A stretch of DNA of 62,641 bases from Halochromatium sp. (GCA_010912705.1 POWB01000028.1:1-62641); one strand, 5' to 3'; counted from the first letter of the stretch, positions 19,665-29,465 are shown. Numbers and translations: made by a program. The notes: generated from the sequence alone by a model not told the origin.

Positions 19665-20351
19665 TTAGCGGTAGCGCTGAACCAGTGGCTGACCACCCGT
19701 TTCAGCTGCCAGCTGCTTGGCGATACGGTCCGCCCTTGTGCGCTCGATCTCAGGGCCGACGCGCACTCGGTAATAGCGGCGCCCGCTAACATCAGCTTGC
19801 TCGACAAAGGCCGGATAGCCCTTGCTGCGAAGCTTGTCTTGGAGCCCCTTGGCAGCTTCTGGCGAGCCGAGACTGGCAACCTGAATCACCCAAGCGCTGG
19901 TACCGGATGGCACCGGCTTGGGACCAGCAGGCGCTAAGGCTGCGGTGTCGCCAGGGGCCTGTTCAGTGCGCGTCGTCGATGACGCCGAGCGCGCCGCACT
20001 GCCCGAATCCTCGGCTGAGGATGCACCGCCCTCACTCGGTGACACCGAGCGAGGATCAGCAGGCATCGGCTCGGCATCCCGCGCGGAAGGAGGCGGCTCT
20101 GGTGTGGGCAGTGGCAGCGGCAGCAGATCGTCCGGTTCGGGAAGCGGCTCATCAAACCTGGAATCGGCCTTATCTAGGTCAGCATCACCGTCGGCCACCT
20201 CTCCCCAATCTGGCGCCTCCGGGAGAACGATCGGCTCGCCCAGCTCATCATCGCCTCGCTCGACGAGCATTGGCACAAAGATCACCGCCAGCGCGACCAA
20301 TACAGCCGCACCGACGAGTCGTCTCTTCGCCGCCTCATCCATCCGCGTCAT
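19665..20351 (-). CDS. dedD: SPOR-domain cell-division protein (DedD-like)
   Basis: The 228-residue product has a short cytoplasmic start, a single membrane helix (LVGAAVLVALAVIFVPMLVE), a long Pro/Asp/Ser-rich linker, and a C-terminal SPOR domain (AWVIQVASLGSPEAAKGLQD ... YYRVRVGPEIER). SPOR domains bind glycan strands stripped of peptides at the division site. Its place between folC and cvpA is the standard position of dedD. About 105 bp without a gene separate it from cvpA. Confidence 0.9.
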   Translation of the reverse strand: MTRMDEAAKRRLVGAAVLVALAVIFVPMLVERGDDELGEPIVLPEAPDWGEVADGDADLDKADSRFDEPLPEPDDLLPLPLPTPEPPPSARDAEPMPADPRSVSPSEGGASSAEDSGSAARSASSTTRTEQAPGDTAALAPAGPKPVPSGTSAWVIQVASLGSPEAAKGLQDKLRSKGYPAFVEQADVSGRRYYRVRVGPEIERTRADRIAKQLAAETGGQPLVQRYR

Positions 20352-20385
20352 GCCTTAGGGTATCCCCTCGTTGAACCATTGATGA

Positions 20386-21675
20386 TTATACAGGAGCAAT
20401 GATCAGACTGCGCAGTGCGGCCTCGACGGTCATGAACGACCCGAACACGAGGATAAGATCGTCCGACGCGGCCTCTGCTGCCGCTGCCGCGAGCGCCTGA
20501 TCGAGACTCGCATGCGGCACAGCCGCCGCCGCAGGTGCGACATCGGCCAAGGCCCCCGTCAGATCCTCTAGGCCCATGGCCCGATCCGTCGCCGCCAGCC
20601 CAAGATGCCAGCGCTCGATCATCCCTGCAAGCGGCGCCATCACCGCGCGCGCATCCTTGTCAGCAAGCAACGACAGGACCGCGAGGCGGCGCCCCGTGCA
20701 AGGATAGCTTGCCAGGTTCTCGGCCAAGGTCTGCGCGGCCTCGGCATTATGCGCGACATCGAGAATCCAGGTCGGGCGTCCCGGTCGCACCGTAAATCGC
20801 CCCTCAAGCTTGACCCGCAACAACCCTTGTCGGATCTGCGCCGGGTTGACCGGAAGCCGATCACTCAGCTGCTCCAGCGCGCAGAGCGCGGTGGCCGCAT
20901 TGTCGAGCTGGCGCTGACCCCGCAACGCGGGCAAGGGCAGCGCGCCGTACCCTTTGCCATTCGGCCCACGCCAAGTCCATTGTCCGACCTCAGCGGTCCA
21001 ATCGAAGGCTTGGCCAAGCGGCAGCGGCAGCCCGCCAAGCTCCTCAGCACGCGCGCGCAATCGCTCGGGTGCATCGCGCTGTCCGATCACCGCCGGGCGC
21101 CCGGCACGGAAGACCCCGGCCTTCTCAAAGGCGATCTGATCCAGGCTATCGCCGAGCCAAGCAGCATGATCATGGCCGATACTAGCGACCAGTGCGACAT
21201 CGGCGTCGATGATGTTCACCGCATCGAGACGCCCACCAAGACCGACCTCGAGCAGGGCGATCTCGACACCGGCGCGCACAAAGAGATCCAAGGCCGCTAG
21301 GGTGCCAAACTCAAAATAGGTCAGCGACGACTCAGCGCGGGCCTGATCGATGCGGGCGAAGGCCGCGCACAGGTCGGCATCAGTCGCCATCTCGCCATCG
21401 ATACGGATGCGTTCGTTGTAGCGCAGCAGATGCGGCGAGGAATAGGCCCCACAGCGATAGCCAGCGGCCAGCGACCAGGCCTCGAGATAGGCGACGCAGG
21501 AGCCCTTGCCGTTGGTGCCCCCCACCGTGATCACCGCAGAGGGCAGCCGTCCCGGCGCCAGCTCAGGGTGGAGGCGCCCCCACACCGCACCCACACGCTC
21601 GAGCCTGAGATCGATCCGGCTCGGATGCAGGGTCTCCTGCCAGGCGAGCCAGTCCGCAAGGGTCTGCAAGCGCAT
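20386..21675 (-). CDS. folC: Bifunctional dihydrofolate synthase / folylpolyglutamate synthase
   Basis: ATG 21675 (MRLQTLADWLAWQETLHP) is the canonical start; an open extension to 21798 would overlap accD and looks random. The protein has the Mur-ligase-type P-loop VGGTNGKGSCVAYLE, the SPHLLRYNERIRI motif, and the C-terminal domain with ILDVAHNAEAA. It adds glutamate to dihydropteroate and to folates. About 429 residues is normal length. It lies 46 bp after accD, the classic accD-folC pairing. Confidence 0.97.
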   Translation of the reverse strand: MRLQTLADWLAWQETLHPSRIDLRLERVGAVWGRLHPELAPGRLPSAVITVGGTNGKGSCVAYLEAWSLAAGYRCGAYSSPHLLRYNERIRIDGEMATDADLCAAFARIDQARAESSLTYFEFGTLAALDLFVRAGVEIALLEVGLGGRLDAVNIIDADVALVASIGHDHAAWLGDSLDQIAFEKAGVFRAGRPAVIGQRDAPERLRARAEELGGLPLPLGQAFDWTAEVGQWTWRGPNGKGYGALPLPALRGQRQLDNAATALCALEQLSDRLPVNPAQIRQGLLRVKLEGRFTVRPGRPTWILDVAHNAEAAQTLAENLASYPCTGRRLAVLSLLADKDARAVMAPLAGMIERWHLGLAATDRAMGLEDLTGALADVAPAAAAVPHASLDQALAAAAAEAASDDLILVFGSFMTVEAALRSLIIAPV

Positions 21676-21721
21676 ACTCAGGTCGCGCGCCTCTGCCACC
21701 GCCTGCTCAGGCTCGAACCGC

Positions 21722-22693
21722 TCAGAGCGGACCGGGCAGCAAGGCGCGTGACTCGGCGACCACCAGCTCGGTGGAGCCCTGTCGCTCGGTTGCCGCACTC
21801 AGGTCGAGCAGCGAGCGGCGCATCAACATCGCGATCAGGTCGCTGATCCGATCGCGCAGCTCGCGTCGATCACAGATCTGATCCAAGGCGCCATGCTCGA
21901 GCAGGAATTCACTGCGCTGGAAGCCATCAGGCAGGGTCTCGCGCACCGTCTGCTCGATCACCCGCGGGCCAGCAAAGCCGATCAAGGCCCCCGGCTCAGC
22001 GATATTGATGTCGCCCAGCATCGCTAGGCTCGCCGAGACGCCGCCCATGGTTGGGTCGGTCATCACCGAGACGAAGGGTAGCCAAGCCTCGCGTAGTCGG
22101 CCGAGCGCGGCACTGGTCTTGGCCATCTGGAACAGCGAGAACAGCGACTCCTGCATGCGCGCGCCGCCGCTGGCCGAGAAGCAGACCAGAGCGGCATTCT
22201 GCTCCAGCGCGGCATCGACCCCGCGCACGAAGCGCTCGCCGACCACCGAGCCCATCGACCCGCCCATGAAGCGGAATTCAAACGCCGCCGCAACACAGGC
22301 CATCCCCCTCAGCTGACCACGCATCACGATCAGCGCCTCCTTCTCAGCGGTCTGTTTCTGCGCCTGGGTGAGCCGATCCTTATACTTTTTCATGTCCTTA
22401 AACTTGAGCGGATCGGTCGACTCTAGATCGGCACCGATCTCCTCAGTCGAGTCTAGATCGAGAAACTGCTCGAGCCGCTTGCGTGCTGTGACGCGATTAT
22501 GGTGGCCGCACTTTGGGCAGACCTCGAGGTTGCGCTCCAGATCAGCTCGATAGAGCACCGCATTGCAGCCTGGGCACTTATCCCAGAGCCCTTCTGGCAC
22601 CGCACGTTTACTAATCGCCTCGGTTCGGATGCGACTCGGGATCAGCTTCTCAAACCAGCTCATCGCCTCGCCGCGGGCCGTCTTTTCAGCCAT
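21722..22693 (-). CDS. accD: Acetyl-CoA carboxylase, carboxyltransferase subunit beta
   Basis: I chose ATG 22693 because GGAG lies 6 bases upstream; it overlaps the end of trpA by 8 bp. ATG 22663 ([16 protein letters not shown]), the start usual in the family, is the alternative. The protein has the N-terminal zinc ribbon (CPGC ... CPKC) and the crotonase-type carboxyltransferase core ([46 protein letters not shown]). With AccA it moves the carboxyl group from biotin to acetyl-CoA, the first step of fatty acid synthesis. Confidence 0.97.
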   Translation of the reverse strand: MAEKTARGEAMSWFEKLIPSRIRTEAISKRAVPEGLWDKCPGCNAVLYRADLERNLEVCPKCGHHNRVTARKRLEQFLDLDSTEEIGADLESTDPLKFKDMKKYKDRLTQAQKQTAEKEALIVMRGQLRGMACVAAAFEFRFMGGSMGSVVGERFVRGVDAALEQNAALVCFSASGGARMQESLFSLFQMAKTSAALGRLREAWLPFVSVMTDPTMGGVSASLAMLGDINIAEPGALIGFAGPRVIEQTVRETLPDGFQRSEFLLEHGALDQICDRRELRDRISDLIAMLMRRSLLDLSAATERQGSTELVVAESRALLPGPL

Positions 22694-23519
22694 GTTGGTC
22701 TCCATGGTCAGTCTCATCGATCGCGGCGCGCAGCTCGCCGAGGAAATCGCCAACAACGGCAGGGATACGCTCGACTTGGCCTTCCTCTGCGAGCGCTTCG
22801 ATGCGGCCGACGATGGCGCTGCCGACAATCACCGCATCGGCCACCCGCGCCACCTGCGCCGCGGTGGCCGCAGTGTTGATCCCAAACCCAACCCCAACCG
22901 GCAGCTCGATGCGTGCCCGAATCGCGTCCAGCTTACTGCTGACCTCGTCAACATCGAGATGGCCGGCACCGGTCACTCCCTTGACCGAGACATAGTAGAC
23001 AAAGCCCGAGGCCACCTCAGCGATCGCCTCGATGCGCGCGGCATCAGAGGTCGGCGCCAGCAGATAGACGAGATCGAGCCCCTGCGCCTTGACCGCATCG
23101 ACCAAGGCGTGGCTCTCTTCCGGCGGCACATCGACGATCAGCGCGCCATCCATACCGGCCTCACGGGCGGCTTGCGCAAAGACCTCGCCCCCCATCACCT
23201 CGATCGGATTCAGATAGCCCATCAGCACGACGGGGGTCTCGTTGTCCGTCTCGCGGAAGCGACGCACAATCGCAAGCACATCACGCAAGGAGATGCCCTG
23301 CGCCAGTGCCCGCTCGGTGGCACGCTGAATCACCGGTCCGTCGGCGATGGGGTCCGAGAACGGCACCCCAAGCTCGATCAGATCGGCACCAGCACTGACC
23401 ATGCGGTGCATCAGCGCCAGGGTCAGCTCGGGTGTCGGATCACCGGCGGTGACAAAGGGGATCAACGCGGTGCGACCTGCAGCCCGCAACTGTTCGAATC
23501 GGCGCTGGATGCGACTCAT
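22686..23519 (-). CDS. trpA: Tryptophan synthase alpha chain
   Basis: The 277-residue TIM barrel has the catalytic glutamate in [11 protein letters not shown] and the loop-2 aspartate in the same segment. It also has [14 protein letters not shown] and [12 protein letters not shown]. It releases indole from indole-3-glycerol phosphate for TrpB. Its ATG overlaps the trpB stop, so the two subunits are made together. Confidence 0.98.
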   Translation of the reverse strand: MSRIQRRFEQLRAAGRTALIPFVTAGDPTPELTLALMHRMVSAGADLIELGVPFSDPIADGPVIQRATERALAQGISLRDVLAIVRRFRETDNETPVVLMGYLNPIEVMGGEVFAQAAREAGMDGALIVDVPPEESHALVDAVKAQGLDLVYLLAPTSDAARIEAIAEVASGFVYYVSVKGVTGAGHLDVDEVSSKLDAIRARIELPVGVGFGINTAATAAQVARVADAVIVGSAIVGRIEALAEEGQVERIPAVVGDFLGELRAAIDETDHGDQHG

Positions 23520-24766
23520 AGCTGCAGCCCCTCCAAGCGGGCAACGGTCTGCATATCCTTGTCGCCGCGCCCTGAAAGATTGATCAGGATACTCTGATCC
23601 TTGCGCATCGTCGGCGCCAGCTTGCTCGCCTGCGCCAGCGCATGACTGGTCTCGAGCGCCGGGATGATGCCTTCAGTGCGCGTCAGACCATGGAAGGCGG
23701 CCAGTGCCTCATCATCGGTAACCGCGACATAGCTCGCGCGGCCGCTGTCTTTGAGCCACGCGTGCTCGGGGCCAACGCCGGGATAATCGAGCCCGGCCGA
23801 GACCGAATGGGTCTCACGGATCTGACCGTTCGCATCTTCCATCAGATAGGTGCGGTTACCGTGCAGCACACCAGGCTCACCCGCGCAGAGGGGTGCCGCA
23901 TGACGTCCGGTCTCAAGCCCATCGCCGGCGGCCTCAACGCCAATCATCGCCACCTCGGGGTCCTCGATGAACGGATAGAAGAGCCCGATGGCATTCGAGC
24001 CACCGCCGACACAGGCCATCACCACATCCGGCAGTCGCCCGGTCTGTTCGATCATCTGTCCACGTGCCTCACGCCCGATCACCGATTGGAAGTCACGCAC
24101 CATGGCCGGATAGGGATGCGGCCCAGCGACGGTACCGATGATGTAGAAGGTATTGTCAACGTTGGTGACCCAGTCGCGCATCGCCTCGTTCAGCGCGTCT
24201 TTCAGGGTGCGGGTGCCCGATTTGACCGCGACCACCTCGGCGCCGAGCAGGCGCATCCGGTAGACGTTGGCCTCTTGGCGGGCGACATCGACCTCGCCCA
24301 TATAGACCACGCACTCGAGCCCGAGCCGAGCCGCAACCGTGGCGCTGGCGACCCCATGCTGACCGGCACCGGTCTCGGCGATGATGCGGGTCTTGCCCAT
24401 GCGCCGCGCGAGCAGCGCCTGGCCGATGGTGTTGTTGACCTTGTGCGCACCGGTATGGTTGAGATCTTCGCGCTTGAGGAAGAGCTGCGCGCCGCCAAGC
24501 TCCCGGCTCCAGCGCTCGGCATGGTAGACCGGTGAGGGTCGGCCAACATAATCGCGCAGGTCGGCATCGAGCTCGCGCAGGAAGTCTGGATCACCGAGAT
24601 AGCGCGCATAGGCTTGGCGCAGCTCGGTGAGTGGGTGCATCAGCGTCTCGGGCACGAACATCCCGCCATAGGGGCCAAAATGGCCGCCGGCATCGGGCCA
24701 CTGATAAGCCTTCGCCGCCATCACCGGCGGCTCACCGCCTCCGAGATCTTCAGCTCTGGTCGCCAT
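23516..24766 (-). CDS. trpB: Tryptophan synthase beta chain
   Basis: The start at ATG 24766 has AAAGG 8 bases upstream inside the end of trpF; a GTG at 24775 is possible. The PLP enzyme shows [14 protein letters not shown], the PLP lysine in [11 protein letters not shown], the phosphate-binding [10 protein letters not shown], and [11 protein letters not shown]. It joins indole and serine to make tryptophan. Length, about 416 residues, is typical. Confidence 0.98.
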   Translation of the reverse strand: MATRAEDLGGGEPPVMAAKAYQWPDAGGHFGPYGGMFVPETLMHPLTELRQAYARYLGDPDFLRELDADLRDYVGRPSPVYHAERWSRELGGAQLFLKREDLNHTGAHKVNNTIGQALLARRMGKTRIIAETGAGQHGVASATVAARLGLECVVYMGEVDVARQEANVYRMRLLGAEVVAVKSGTRTLKDALNEAMRDWVTNVDNTFYIIGTVAGPHPYPAMVRDFQSVIGREARGQMIEQTGRLPDVVMACVGGGSNAIGLFYPFIEDPEVAMIGVEAAGDGLETGRHAAPLCAGEPGVLHGNRTYLMEDANGQIRETHSVSAGLDYPGVGPEHAWLKDSGRASYVAVTDDEALAAFHGLTRTEGIIPALETSHALAQASKLAPTMRKDQSILINLSGRGDKDMQTVARLEGLQL

Positions 24767-25376
24767 CACGTACACCTTTCATAAAGTCTGTCATCTTACC
24801 CGGGTCCTTGACGCCCTTCGCCTGCTCGATGCCACCGCTGACATCCACCGCATAAGGGCGCAGTTGGCGAATCGCCTCTGCGACCGTCTCGGCACTCAGG
24901 CCACCGGCGAGGATGTGTCGCCCAGCCAGCTCGCTCGGCAGCAGCGACCAGTCGAAACGCCGACCGGTACCGCCGGCGAGCCTAGCATCATAGGTATCGA
25001 ACAGCAGCGAGCTAGCTCCAGCGTAGCGCCGCGCCGCCACGGCCAGGTCGACACCGGGGCGCACCGCCACCGATTTGATCCAAGGCCGGTCAAAACTGCG
25101 ACAGTACTCCGGCGGCTCGGCGCCATGAAACTGCAGCGCCGCCAGCGGCACCTGCGCCAGCACCGCACGGACCTGATCCGGCTCGGCATCGACAAACAGT
25201 CCGACGGCACTGACGAAGGCCGGCAAGGCCGCCACCAACCGCGCCGCCTGCGCCGGCTCCACCGCCCGCGGGCTGGCAGGATGGAACACCAAGCCGATCG
25301 CATCGACACCAAGCCCGACACCGACATCAACGTCGACAAGTCGGGTCAGACCACAGAACTTGACTCGGGTTCGCAT
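24750..25376 (-). CDS. trpF: Phosphoribosylanthranilate isomerase
   Basis: ATG 25376 opens on [11 protein letters not shown], the family's N-terminal motif with the catalytic Cys. It is preferred to an open extension reaching 25490. Further motifs are [23 protein letters not shown] and [17 protein letters not shown]. It isomerises phosphoribosylanthranilate in tryptophan synthesis. It is the first gene of the long housekeeping operon in this window; the truA gene that often precedes it elsewhere is not here. Confidence 0.97.
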   Translation of the reverse strand: MRTRVKFCGLTRLVDVDVGVGLGVDAIGLVFHPASPRAVEPAQAARLVAALPAFVSAVGLFVDAEPDQVRAVLAQVPLAALQFHGAEPPEYCRSFDRPWIKSVAVRPGVDLAVAARRYAGASSLLFDTYDARLAGGTGRRFDWSLLPSELAGRHILAGGLSAETVAEAIRQLRPYAVDVSGGIEQAKGVKDPGKMTDFMKGVRDGDQS

Positions 25377-25556
25377 CGCTCGCCGCAGCCCCTGATCGAA
25401 ACCGCGCATTAGATCACAGCAGGCTTGTGCTCGTCTGGCCTGTGATGTGGCGATCGCTTGGGCAACACCTATAACCCCGCCTAGCGTCATCTTCCCGCTG
25501 GCAGCGATCGTAAGGCAGCAGATAGGCGCAGCATCCGCCTTGCAAAAGCAACAGTA

Positions 25557-26399
25557 TCAGTATCGCTCCCGCGTCCAATCCAACACTGTCGTCAGCGGTA
25601 CCCCGGTGAGTTGGGCAATAGCGTCCGGCGCTAGGCCATGCGCCAGCATTTGACGGGCGATCATGGTTTGGGTTTCGGCTTTACCCTTCGCCTCGCCCTT
25701 CTCGAATTGATCGCGACCAATCGCCTCATAGCTATACTCGTCCTTCATTCGAGCGCGATCCTGGGGCGTCAGGCCATCGCGCGCAATGAGACCGAAAATC
25801 TTGTGGATCAGCGGGTTGTGATAAGCGCTTTCATCCACTTCCTCATCGAGACTATCGGCGATCGCCTGCAGCCATTCCCGATACGGCTCGGGCGTGGCGT
25901 CGCTGACGTATTTCGGGCACAGATAAATCACCCGGTGGGCGATCTCGCCGAGCGGCTGGCCTTTTAGATCCTTCGGATCGAAGTCAATGCTGGCGTACTC
26001 GACCTGATGGCGATCGCCCGAGGTCAGCACAACCAGGGTCAGCACCTGTAAGGGCGGATGATAATCCTTAGCGGTGGCCACCTGCTCCAGTATCGCCGCG
26101 CAATGGTAATGGAGAAAGCGATGATAGTGATCCGGCAGTTTGACATGCTGAATGTCGATCACAATCCGATTGACGTGATCCTCAGCATAGAGATCAAAGC
26201 GCGAATCGACCAGACCAATCGGCGGGTCGAAGCGCTTTTCGGTGTCGACATGATCAATGTTCACGGCCACGCCGGTCATCGCTTCGACGAAGCCGGCGAA
26301 GATATCCGGCTCGCTGAAGGCTTTTTTGAAGATGACGTCATAGCGCAGCGGGGCGACTTGTTTCATCTGATAGGCTCCAAAGGTGATGCGGTCAAACAC
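25557..26399 (-). CDS. Rpn family recombination-promoting nuclease / PD-(D/E)XK transposase-like protein
   Basis: The 280-residue protein starts like the family (VAPLRYDVIFKKAFSEPDIF). It has the nuclease core FDPPIGLVDSRFDLYAEDHV ... RIVIDIQH, with the acidic residue and the D-x-Q strand. Its C-terminal tail (FEKGEAKGKAETQTMIARQM) and closing ITQLTG-like helix are typical of Rpn and PDDEXK transposase-like proteins. Such genes cause DNA breaks and stimulate recombination, and they often occur in many copies. Start 26399 may be trimmed to the second Met (MKQVAPLRYD). It borders a simple repeat and several gene fragments. Confidence 0.85.
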   Translation of the reverse strand: MFDRITFGAYQMKQVAPLRYDVIFKKAFSEPDIFAGFVEAMTGVAVNIDHVDTEKRFDPPIGLVDSRFDLYAEDHVNRIVIDIQHVKLPDHYHRFLHYHCAAILEQVATAKDYHPPLQVLTLVVLTSGDRHQVEYASIDFDPKDLKGQPLGEIAHRVIYLCPKYVSDATPEPYREWLQAIADSLDEEVDESAYHNPLIHKIFGLIARDGLTPQDRARMKDEYSYEAIGRDQFEKGEAKGKAETQTMIARQMLAHGLAPDAIAQLTGVPLTTVLDWTRERY

Positions 26400-26420
26400 G
26401 CGCCTCGGGAATGCGCCTGA

Positions 26421-26504
26421 GTGCCTGAGTGCCTGGGTGCCTGGGTGCCTGGGTGGGTGACTGGGTGACTGGGTGACTGGGTGGGTGTCTGAGTGCCTGG
26501 GTGA
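26421..26504. repeat. Octamer tandem repeat array (GTGCCTGG / GTGACTGG)
   Basis: About ten units of 8 bp, with two 4-bp slips (GTGG), follow one another: GTGCCTGG types first, then GTGACTGG types, then GTGCCTGG again. On the minus strand they are read as Pro/Thr/His/Gln-rich residues in an open but meaningless frame. It lies just upstream of the Rpn nuclease gene. Confidence 0.85.
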
Positions 26505-26529
26505 GCGGGCCGTTGGCGGTGTTCATTTC

Positions 26530-26599
26530 CTTGACCTCCCAGAGGGCGCCGGTGACATTGTCGCGCACGCAGCTCCAGGCGGTGGCATCGGCGGGGAGC
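26530..26599 (-). pseudogene. Fragment of a DUF1566-type gene
   Basis: The minus strand encodes ADATAWSCVRDNVTGALWEV, nearly the same as ADASAWSCVRDNVTGAIWEV in the large gene at 29674-33861. The 70 bases match 33499-33568 with six differences. The rest of the domain is gone on both sides, so this is a leftover of a related gene or of a duplication. Confidence 0.75.
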
Positions 26600-26665
26600 C
26601 AGCCCGCATAAGCGCTCCACAGACAGGCCAGGGGGCGACCAGGTGGGGATGCACCGCCTGATGCT

Positions 26666-27286
26666 TTAATGATCCCGGCGCTGCTTCGCCAACCAGGCTT
26701 CAATGGTGGATTGATCAAGCCCCTTGAGCCGCTCCTCGGGGGTCATGTTGGCGAGCACCAGCTCATGGGTCTCGCGCAGAAAGTCTTCCATCGTGTAGGC
26801 CATGGTCGGGTTCTCCCGTAGGTACATCAGATAGAGGCGTTCAAACAGTTCGCCGTGTCCGCCGCGGCGCGGGTTTGGGTAGCGGGCGCGATAGTGGATC
26901 AAGCCCTGGCGCATTCGATCTTGCTCGCTGGCGAAGAGTTCCCAGGGGGCGTTGCGTGGGTGTTTGGCAATGCCATTGAGGACGATCAGGCGGACCTGAT
27001 GGGCGCCCCAGGGCAGTTCATAGACGCCCTCCCAAGCGGTGGCTTGTAACCGATACCGGCGCGCCAGTTTGCGCGGAAAGCGGGTAGCGACGGCGTAGAG
27101 GCCGAAGGCCGCGCGCGGATGGCGTTTGCCGTTTGGCTGGCGCCTGAGCTTGCGGTAGTTGACGTAGTGGCCGATCAACTCATCCAGGGTCCAGGCGTTC
27201 AGCGGTTCATGCTGCGATTTGTAGGTGAGTAGGTTGTGCGGGCGCAGATGCTCGAGCCCATCGCCAGCCTCAGCCGCCGCGAGCAT
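26666..27286 (-). CDS. Conserved hypothetical protein, probably N-terminally truncated
   Basis: The coherent protein part begins about MLAAAEAGDGLEHLRPHNLL (27286) and runs to WLAKQRRDH. Internal segments such as LTYKSQHEPLNAWTLDELIG, RAAFGLYAVATRFPRKLA and GVYELPWGAHQVRLIVLNG look like real protein. They recall uncharacterised proteins that travel with Rpn/PDDEXK-type genes in Chromatiales and cyanobacteria. An open extension upstream to 27496 crosses the plus-strand HTH gene and is unlikely to be real. The family usually seems to have more sequence before EHLRPHNLL, so the 5' end was probably cut when the restriction-modification island arrived. Function unknown. Confidence 0.55.
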   Translation of the reverse strand: MLAAAEAGDGLEHLRPHNLLTYKSQHEPLNAWTLDELIGHYVNYRKLRRQPNGKRHPRAAFGLYAVATRFPRKLARRYRLQATAWEGVYELPWGAHQVRLIVLNGIAKHPRNAPWELFASEQDRMRQGLIHYRARYPNPRRGGHGELFERLYLMYLRENPTMAYTMEDFLRETHELVLANMTPEERLKGLDQSTIEAWLAKQRRDH

Positions 27287-27364
27287 AGCGAGCGGTCGGC
27301 TGGAGGCACTTGTTGGGCATTTTTCGCTTGCGTGCAGTTGCTGTAACCAGTATATTCCTCGCGC

Positions 27365-27562
27365 ATGAGCAAGTATTTTACCACCGATGAAGCGGCCACA
27401 TATCTTGGCGTTACGCCGTCCAGAGTTCGGCAGTACATCGCCGAAGAAAGGCTTCCATCTGAGAAGTATGGCCGAGACCACATGATTAAGGGGCAAGATC
27501 TCGAAAATTTCGCTCTTAAGGGCAAGAAAAAACGTGGCCGACCACCAAAGACTGAAAAATAA
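27365..27562 (+). CDS. Small helix-turn-helix DNA-binding protein (excisionase / MerR type)
   Basis: The 65-residue protein has a single winged-helix DNA-binding motif (FTTDEAATYLGVTPSRVRQY), then EERLPSEKYGRDHMI, and a basic tail (GKKKRGRPPK, an AT-hook-like end). It lies 39 bp upstream of the DNA methyltransferase on the same strand and shares its low GC. It is a candidate regulator of the restriction-modification genes, but it is not a classic C protein. Confidence 0.75.
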   Translation: MSKYFTTDEAATYLGVTPSRVRQYIAEERLPSEKYGRDHMIKGQDLENFALKGKKKRGRPPKTEK

Positions 27563-27601
27563 AAATTGCGCGTGCGTTAGGAATATGAAAAACTTTTTCG
27601 C

Positions 27602-28507
27602 ATGAACAGCCCAAACAAAGCATCTTCTCAGTCAGCCACACCCGAGTACCAGCGATTCGAGTGGCCAACTCATGACAGACAAATTCTTGTTCTAAATGGA
27701 GACACTCGCGAGCTTATTCGATCTATTCCAAGCTGCTCCGTACAATGTGCTATTACTTCGCCCCCTTATTGGGGAGTGCGAGATTATGGCGTTGCTAATC
27801 AGATTGGCTCGGAACCTGACCTAAATAAGTATATCAACTCTCTCGTGGAAGTATTTCGTGAAGTGCGCCGCGTGCTTACGCCAGACGGAACCTTTTGGCT
27901 TAATATTGGGAATACATATTCATCTGGGGGGCGTAAATGGCGTGACGCCGACGACAAGAATAAGGGTCGTGCAATGTCGTATAGACCTCCGACACCAGAT
28001 GGCCTCAAGAAAAAAGATCTTATCGGTGTTGCTTGGCTTCTTGCTTTAGCATGTCAGCGCGATGGTTGGTATTTACGCAACGATATTATTTGGTATAAAC
28101 CGAATTGCCAGCCGGAGAGCGTTAAGGACAGGCTTACCGTTGCCCATGAATATCTATTTCTTTTTTCAAAATCTGAGCGATATTACTTTGCTCAAGATGC
28201 AATCAAGCAGCAAACGATCAATGGTAACGGGCTAAAGAACCGACGCACTGTTTGGTCAATCAACACAGAGCCTTGCCCAGATGCCCATTTCGCTGTATTT
28301 CCTAGAGAATTGGTGCGGCCCTGTATTTTGGCCGGAAGTCGCCGAGATGACATTATTCTTGACCCGTTCTATGGTGCTGGCACCACAGGAATTGTGGCAA
28401 AAGAATTAAATCGTCGATGCATCGGCATTGAGTTAAAAGGCGAATTTATAGAAATTGCAAAAAGACGGGCAGCAGAGGTTCAAAGTTCGCTTATTCTTGA
28501 GGAATAA
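27602..28507 (+). CDS. DNA methyltransferase, beta class (N4-cytosine type likely)
   Basis: The 301-residue enzyme has the catalytic motif TSPPYWG (residues 52-58) near the N terminus and the AdoMet-binding motif DPFYGAGTTG near the C terminus, the order of beta-class amino-methyltransferases. SPPY is usual for N4-cytosine enzymes. With the convergent, SmaI-like nuclease it forms a type II restriction-modification system, so a CCCGGG target is suspected. The gene is clearly AT-rich next to its neighbours, a sign of transfer. The two 3' ends overlap by 17 bp. Confidence 0.9.
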   Translation: MNSPNKASSQSATPEYQRFEWPTHDRQILVLNGDTRELIRSIPSCSVQCAITSPPYWGVRDYGVANQIGSEPDLNKYINSLVEVFREVRRVLTPDGTFWLNIGNTYSSGGRKWRDADDKNKGRAMSYRPPTPDGLKKKDLIGVAWLLALACQRDGWYLRNDIIWYKPNCQPESVKDRLTVAHEYLFLFSKSERYYFAQDAIKQQTINGNGLKNRRTVWSINTEPCPDAHFAVFPRELVRPCILAGSRRDDIILDPFYGAGTTGIVAKELNRRCIGIELKGEFIEIAKRRAAEVQSSLILEE

Positions 28508-29258
28508 GAAATTGCCAGACTGCATGCACGCGGCATTGGTCTTTAACTATATTCTTTATTTGAAGTTTTCGCTCAGCACCGCCATCAAAATATAAGTCGA
28601 AAAGCTTGCGCCCATTTTCATCAGAAACGTAGCAGTAACCCGGCTTCGGAGTTTGCTTGCTATTTACCTTCATTTCAAGAGTCCCAGAACGAGCAAGCGC
28701 CAGCAATTTTTTTGGAATTTCGACAAGCTCGTATTTCCAGTGCGGCCCTTTTTCGATGGAACGAAGGGATAGTATTCGATCATAACTTTTCATGTGTTCA
28801 AAAAACTGTTGCCTGAGTCCTTCCAAATCCGCTGGGTTATCTTTCCATTCCCCTTTACCCAGTTCCATGAATTTGCTAACCCAGAGCCAATTTTCCTTTA
28901 TACCTTTATCTGCCTGAGTTTTAAGGGAAATTTTCACGCCATCGACAGTAATATCATGGCCAGGATTTCCTTTTGGGGCTAAAGTAGCTTTTCGACCAGA
29001 TATTTTCAGTACTTTTACTAATACATACTCAAACTTGTCCTTACTAAAAGGTTCAGCGGAAAAACTGTGGTGAACGCGCATAGCGTCGCCGAAACTACAT
29101 AGCACAGTCTCATCAAATATATCTGAACCAGTAACCGTAAACCTGTGATCTGTACTAAAAACCTCCACTACCCGATGAATCCAATGTAATTGCCCAAGCG
29201 TGAGATCCGGCATGGCGTCAACGAGTGCTTGGACGAGCCGTAGCTTTGCGTCAGTCAT
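28491..29258 (-). CDS. Type II restriction endonuclease, SmaI-like
   Basis: The 255-residue protein is convergent with the methyltransferase. It contains NPGHDITVDGVKISLKTQAD (Asp102, Lys113), a PD-(D/E)XK-type arrangement. Also present are VSKFMELGKGEW and FDGGAERKLQIKN near the C terminus. From memory these segments correspond closely to R.SmaI, which cuts CCCGGG leaving blunt ends; I could not run a comparison. Length is close to that enzyme. Base composition is AT-rich, like the methyltransferase. No frameshift is seen, so the system is probably active. Confidence 0.75.
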   Translation of the reverse strand: MTDAKLRLVQALVDAMPDLTLGQLHWIHRVVEVFSTDHRFTVTGSDIFDETVLCSFGDAMRVHHSFSAEPFSKDKFEYVLVKVLKISGRKATLAPKGNPGHDITVDGVKISLKTQADKGIKENWLWVSKFMELGKGEWKDNPADLEGLRQQFFEHMKSYDRILSLRSIEKGPHWKYELVEIPKKLLALARSGTLEMKVNSKQTPKPGYCYVSDENGRKLFDLYFDGGAERKLQIKNIVKDQCRVHAVWQFLIPQE

Positions 29259-29465
29259 GTTTTGTATGTATCTGTGTGATGCCCAACAGGTAGCTCGTGG
29301 TGTAGCGCGCCCTGGCCCTTCAGCGCTGTGTGAGACGCGGTGCCTGTCTCGGTGGCCTCGATGATGGCCACATCGAGCAATTGGCTGCTCAGCGCCATCT
29401 CTTGTTCGAACTCGACCCGCTAGGGCGCGCCCTCGAACACCTCCCCTTAGCCCTTAGCCTTCAGC

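Noticed and set aside
21676..21798. N-terminal extension of FolC
   Set aside because: It overlaps accD and is Pro/Ser/Arg-rich without family similarity; the canonical start is at 21675.
26392..26718. A 108-codon minus-strand ORF as a real gene
   Set aside because: It is a patchwork of a DUF1566 fragment and the translated octamer repeat, with no domain as a whole.
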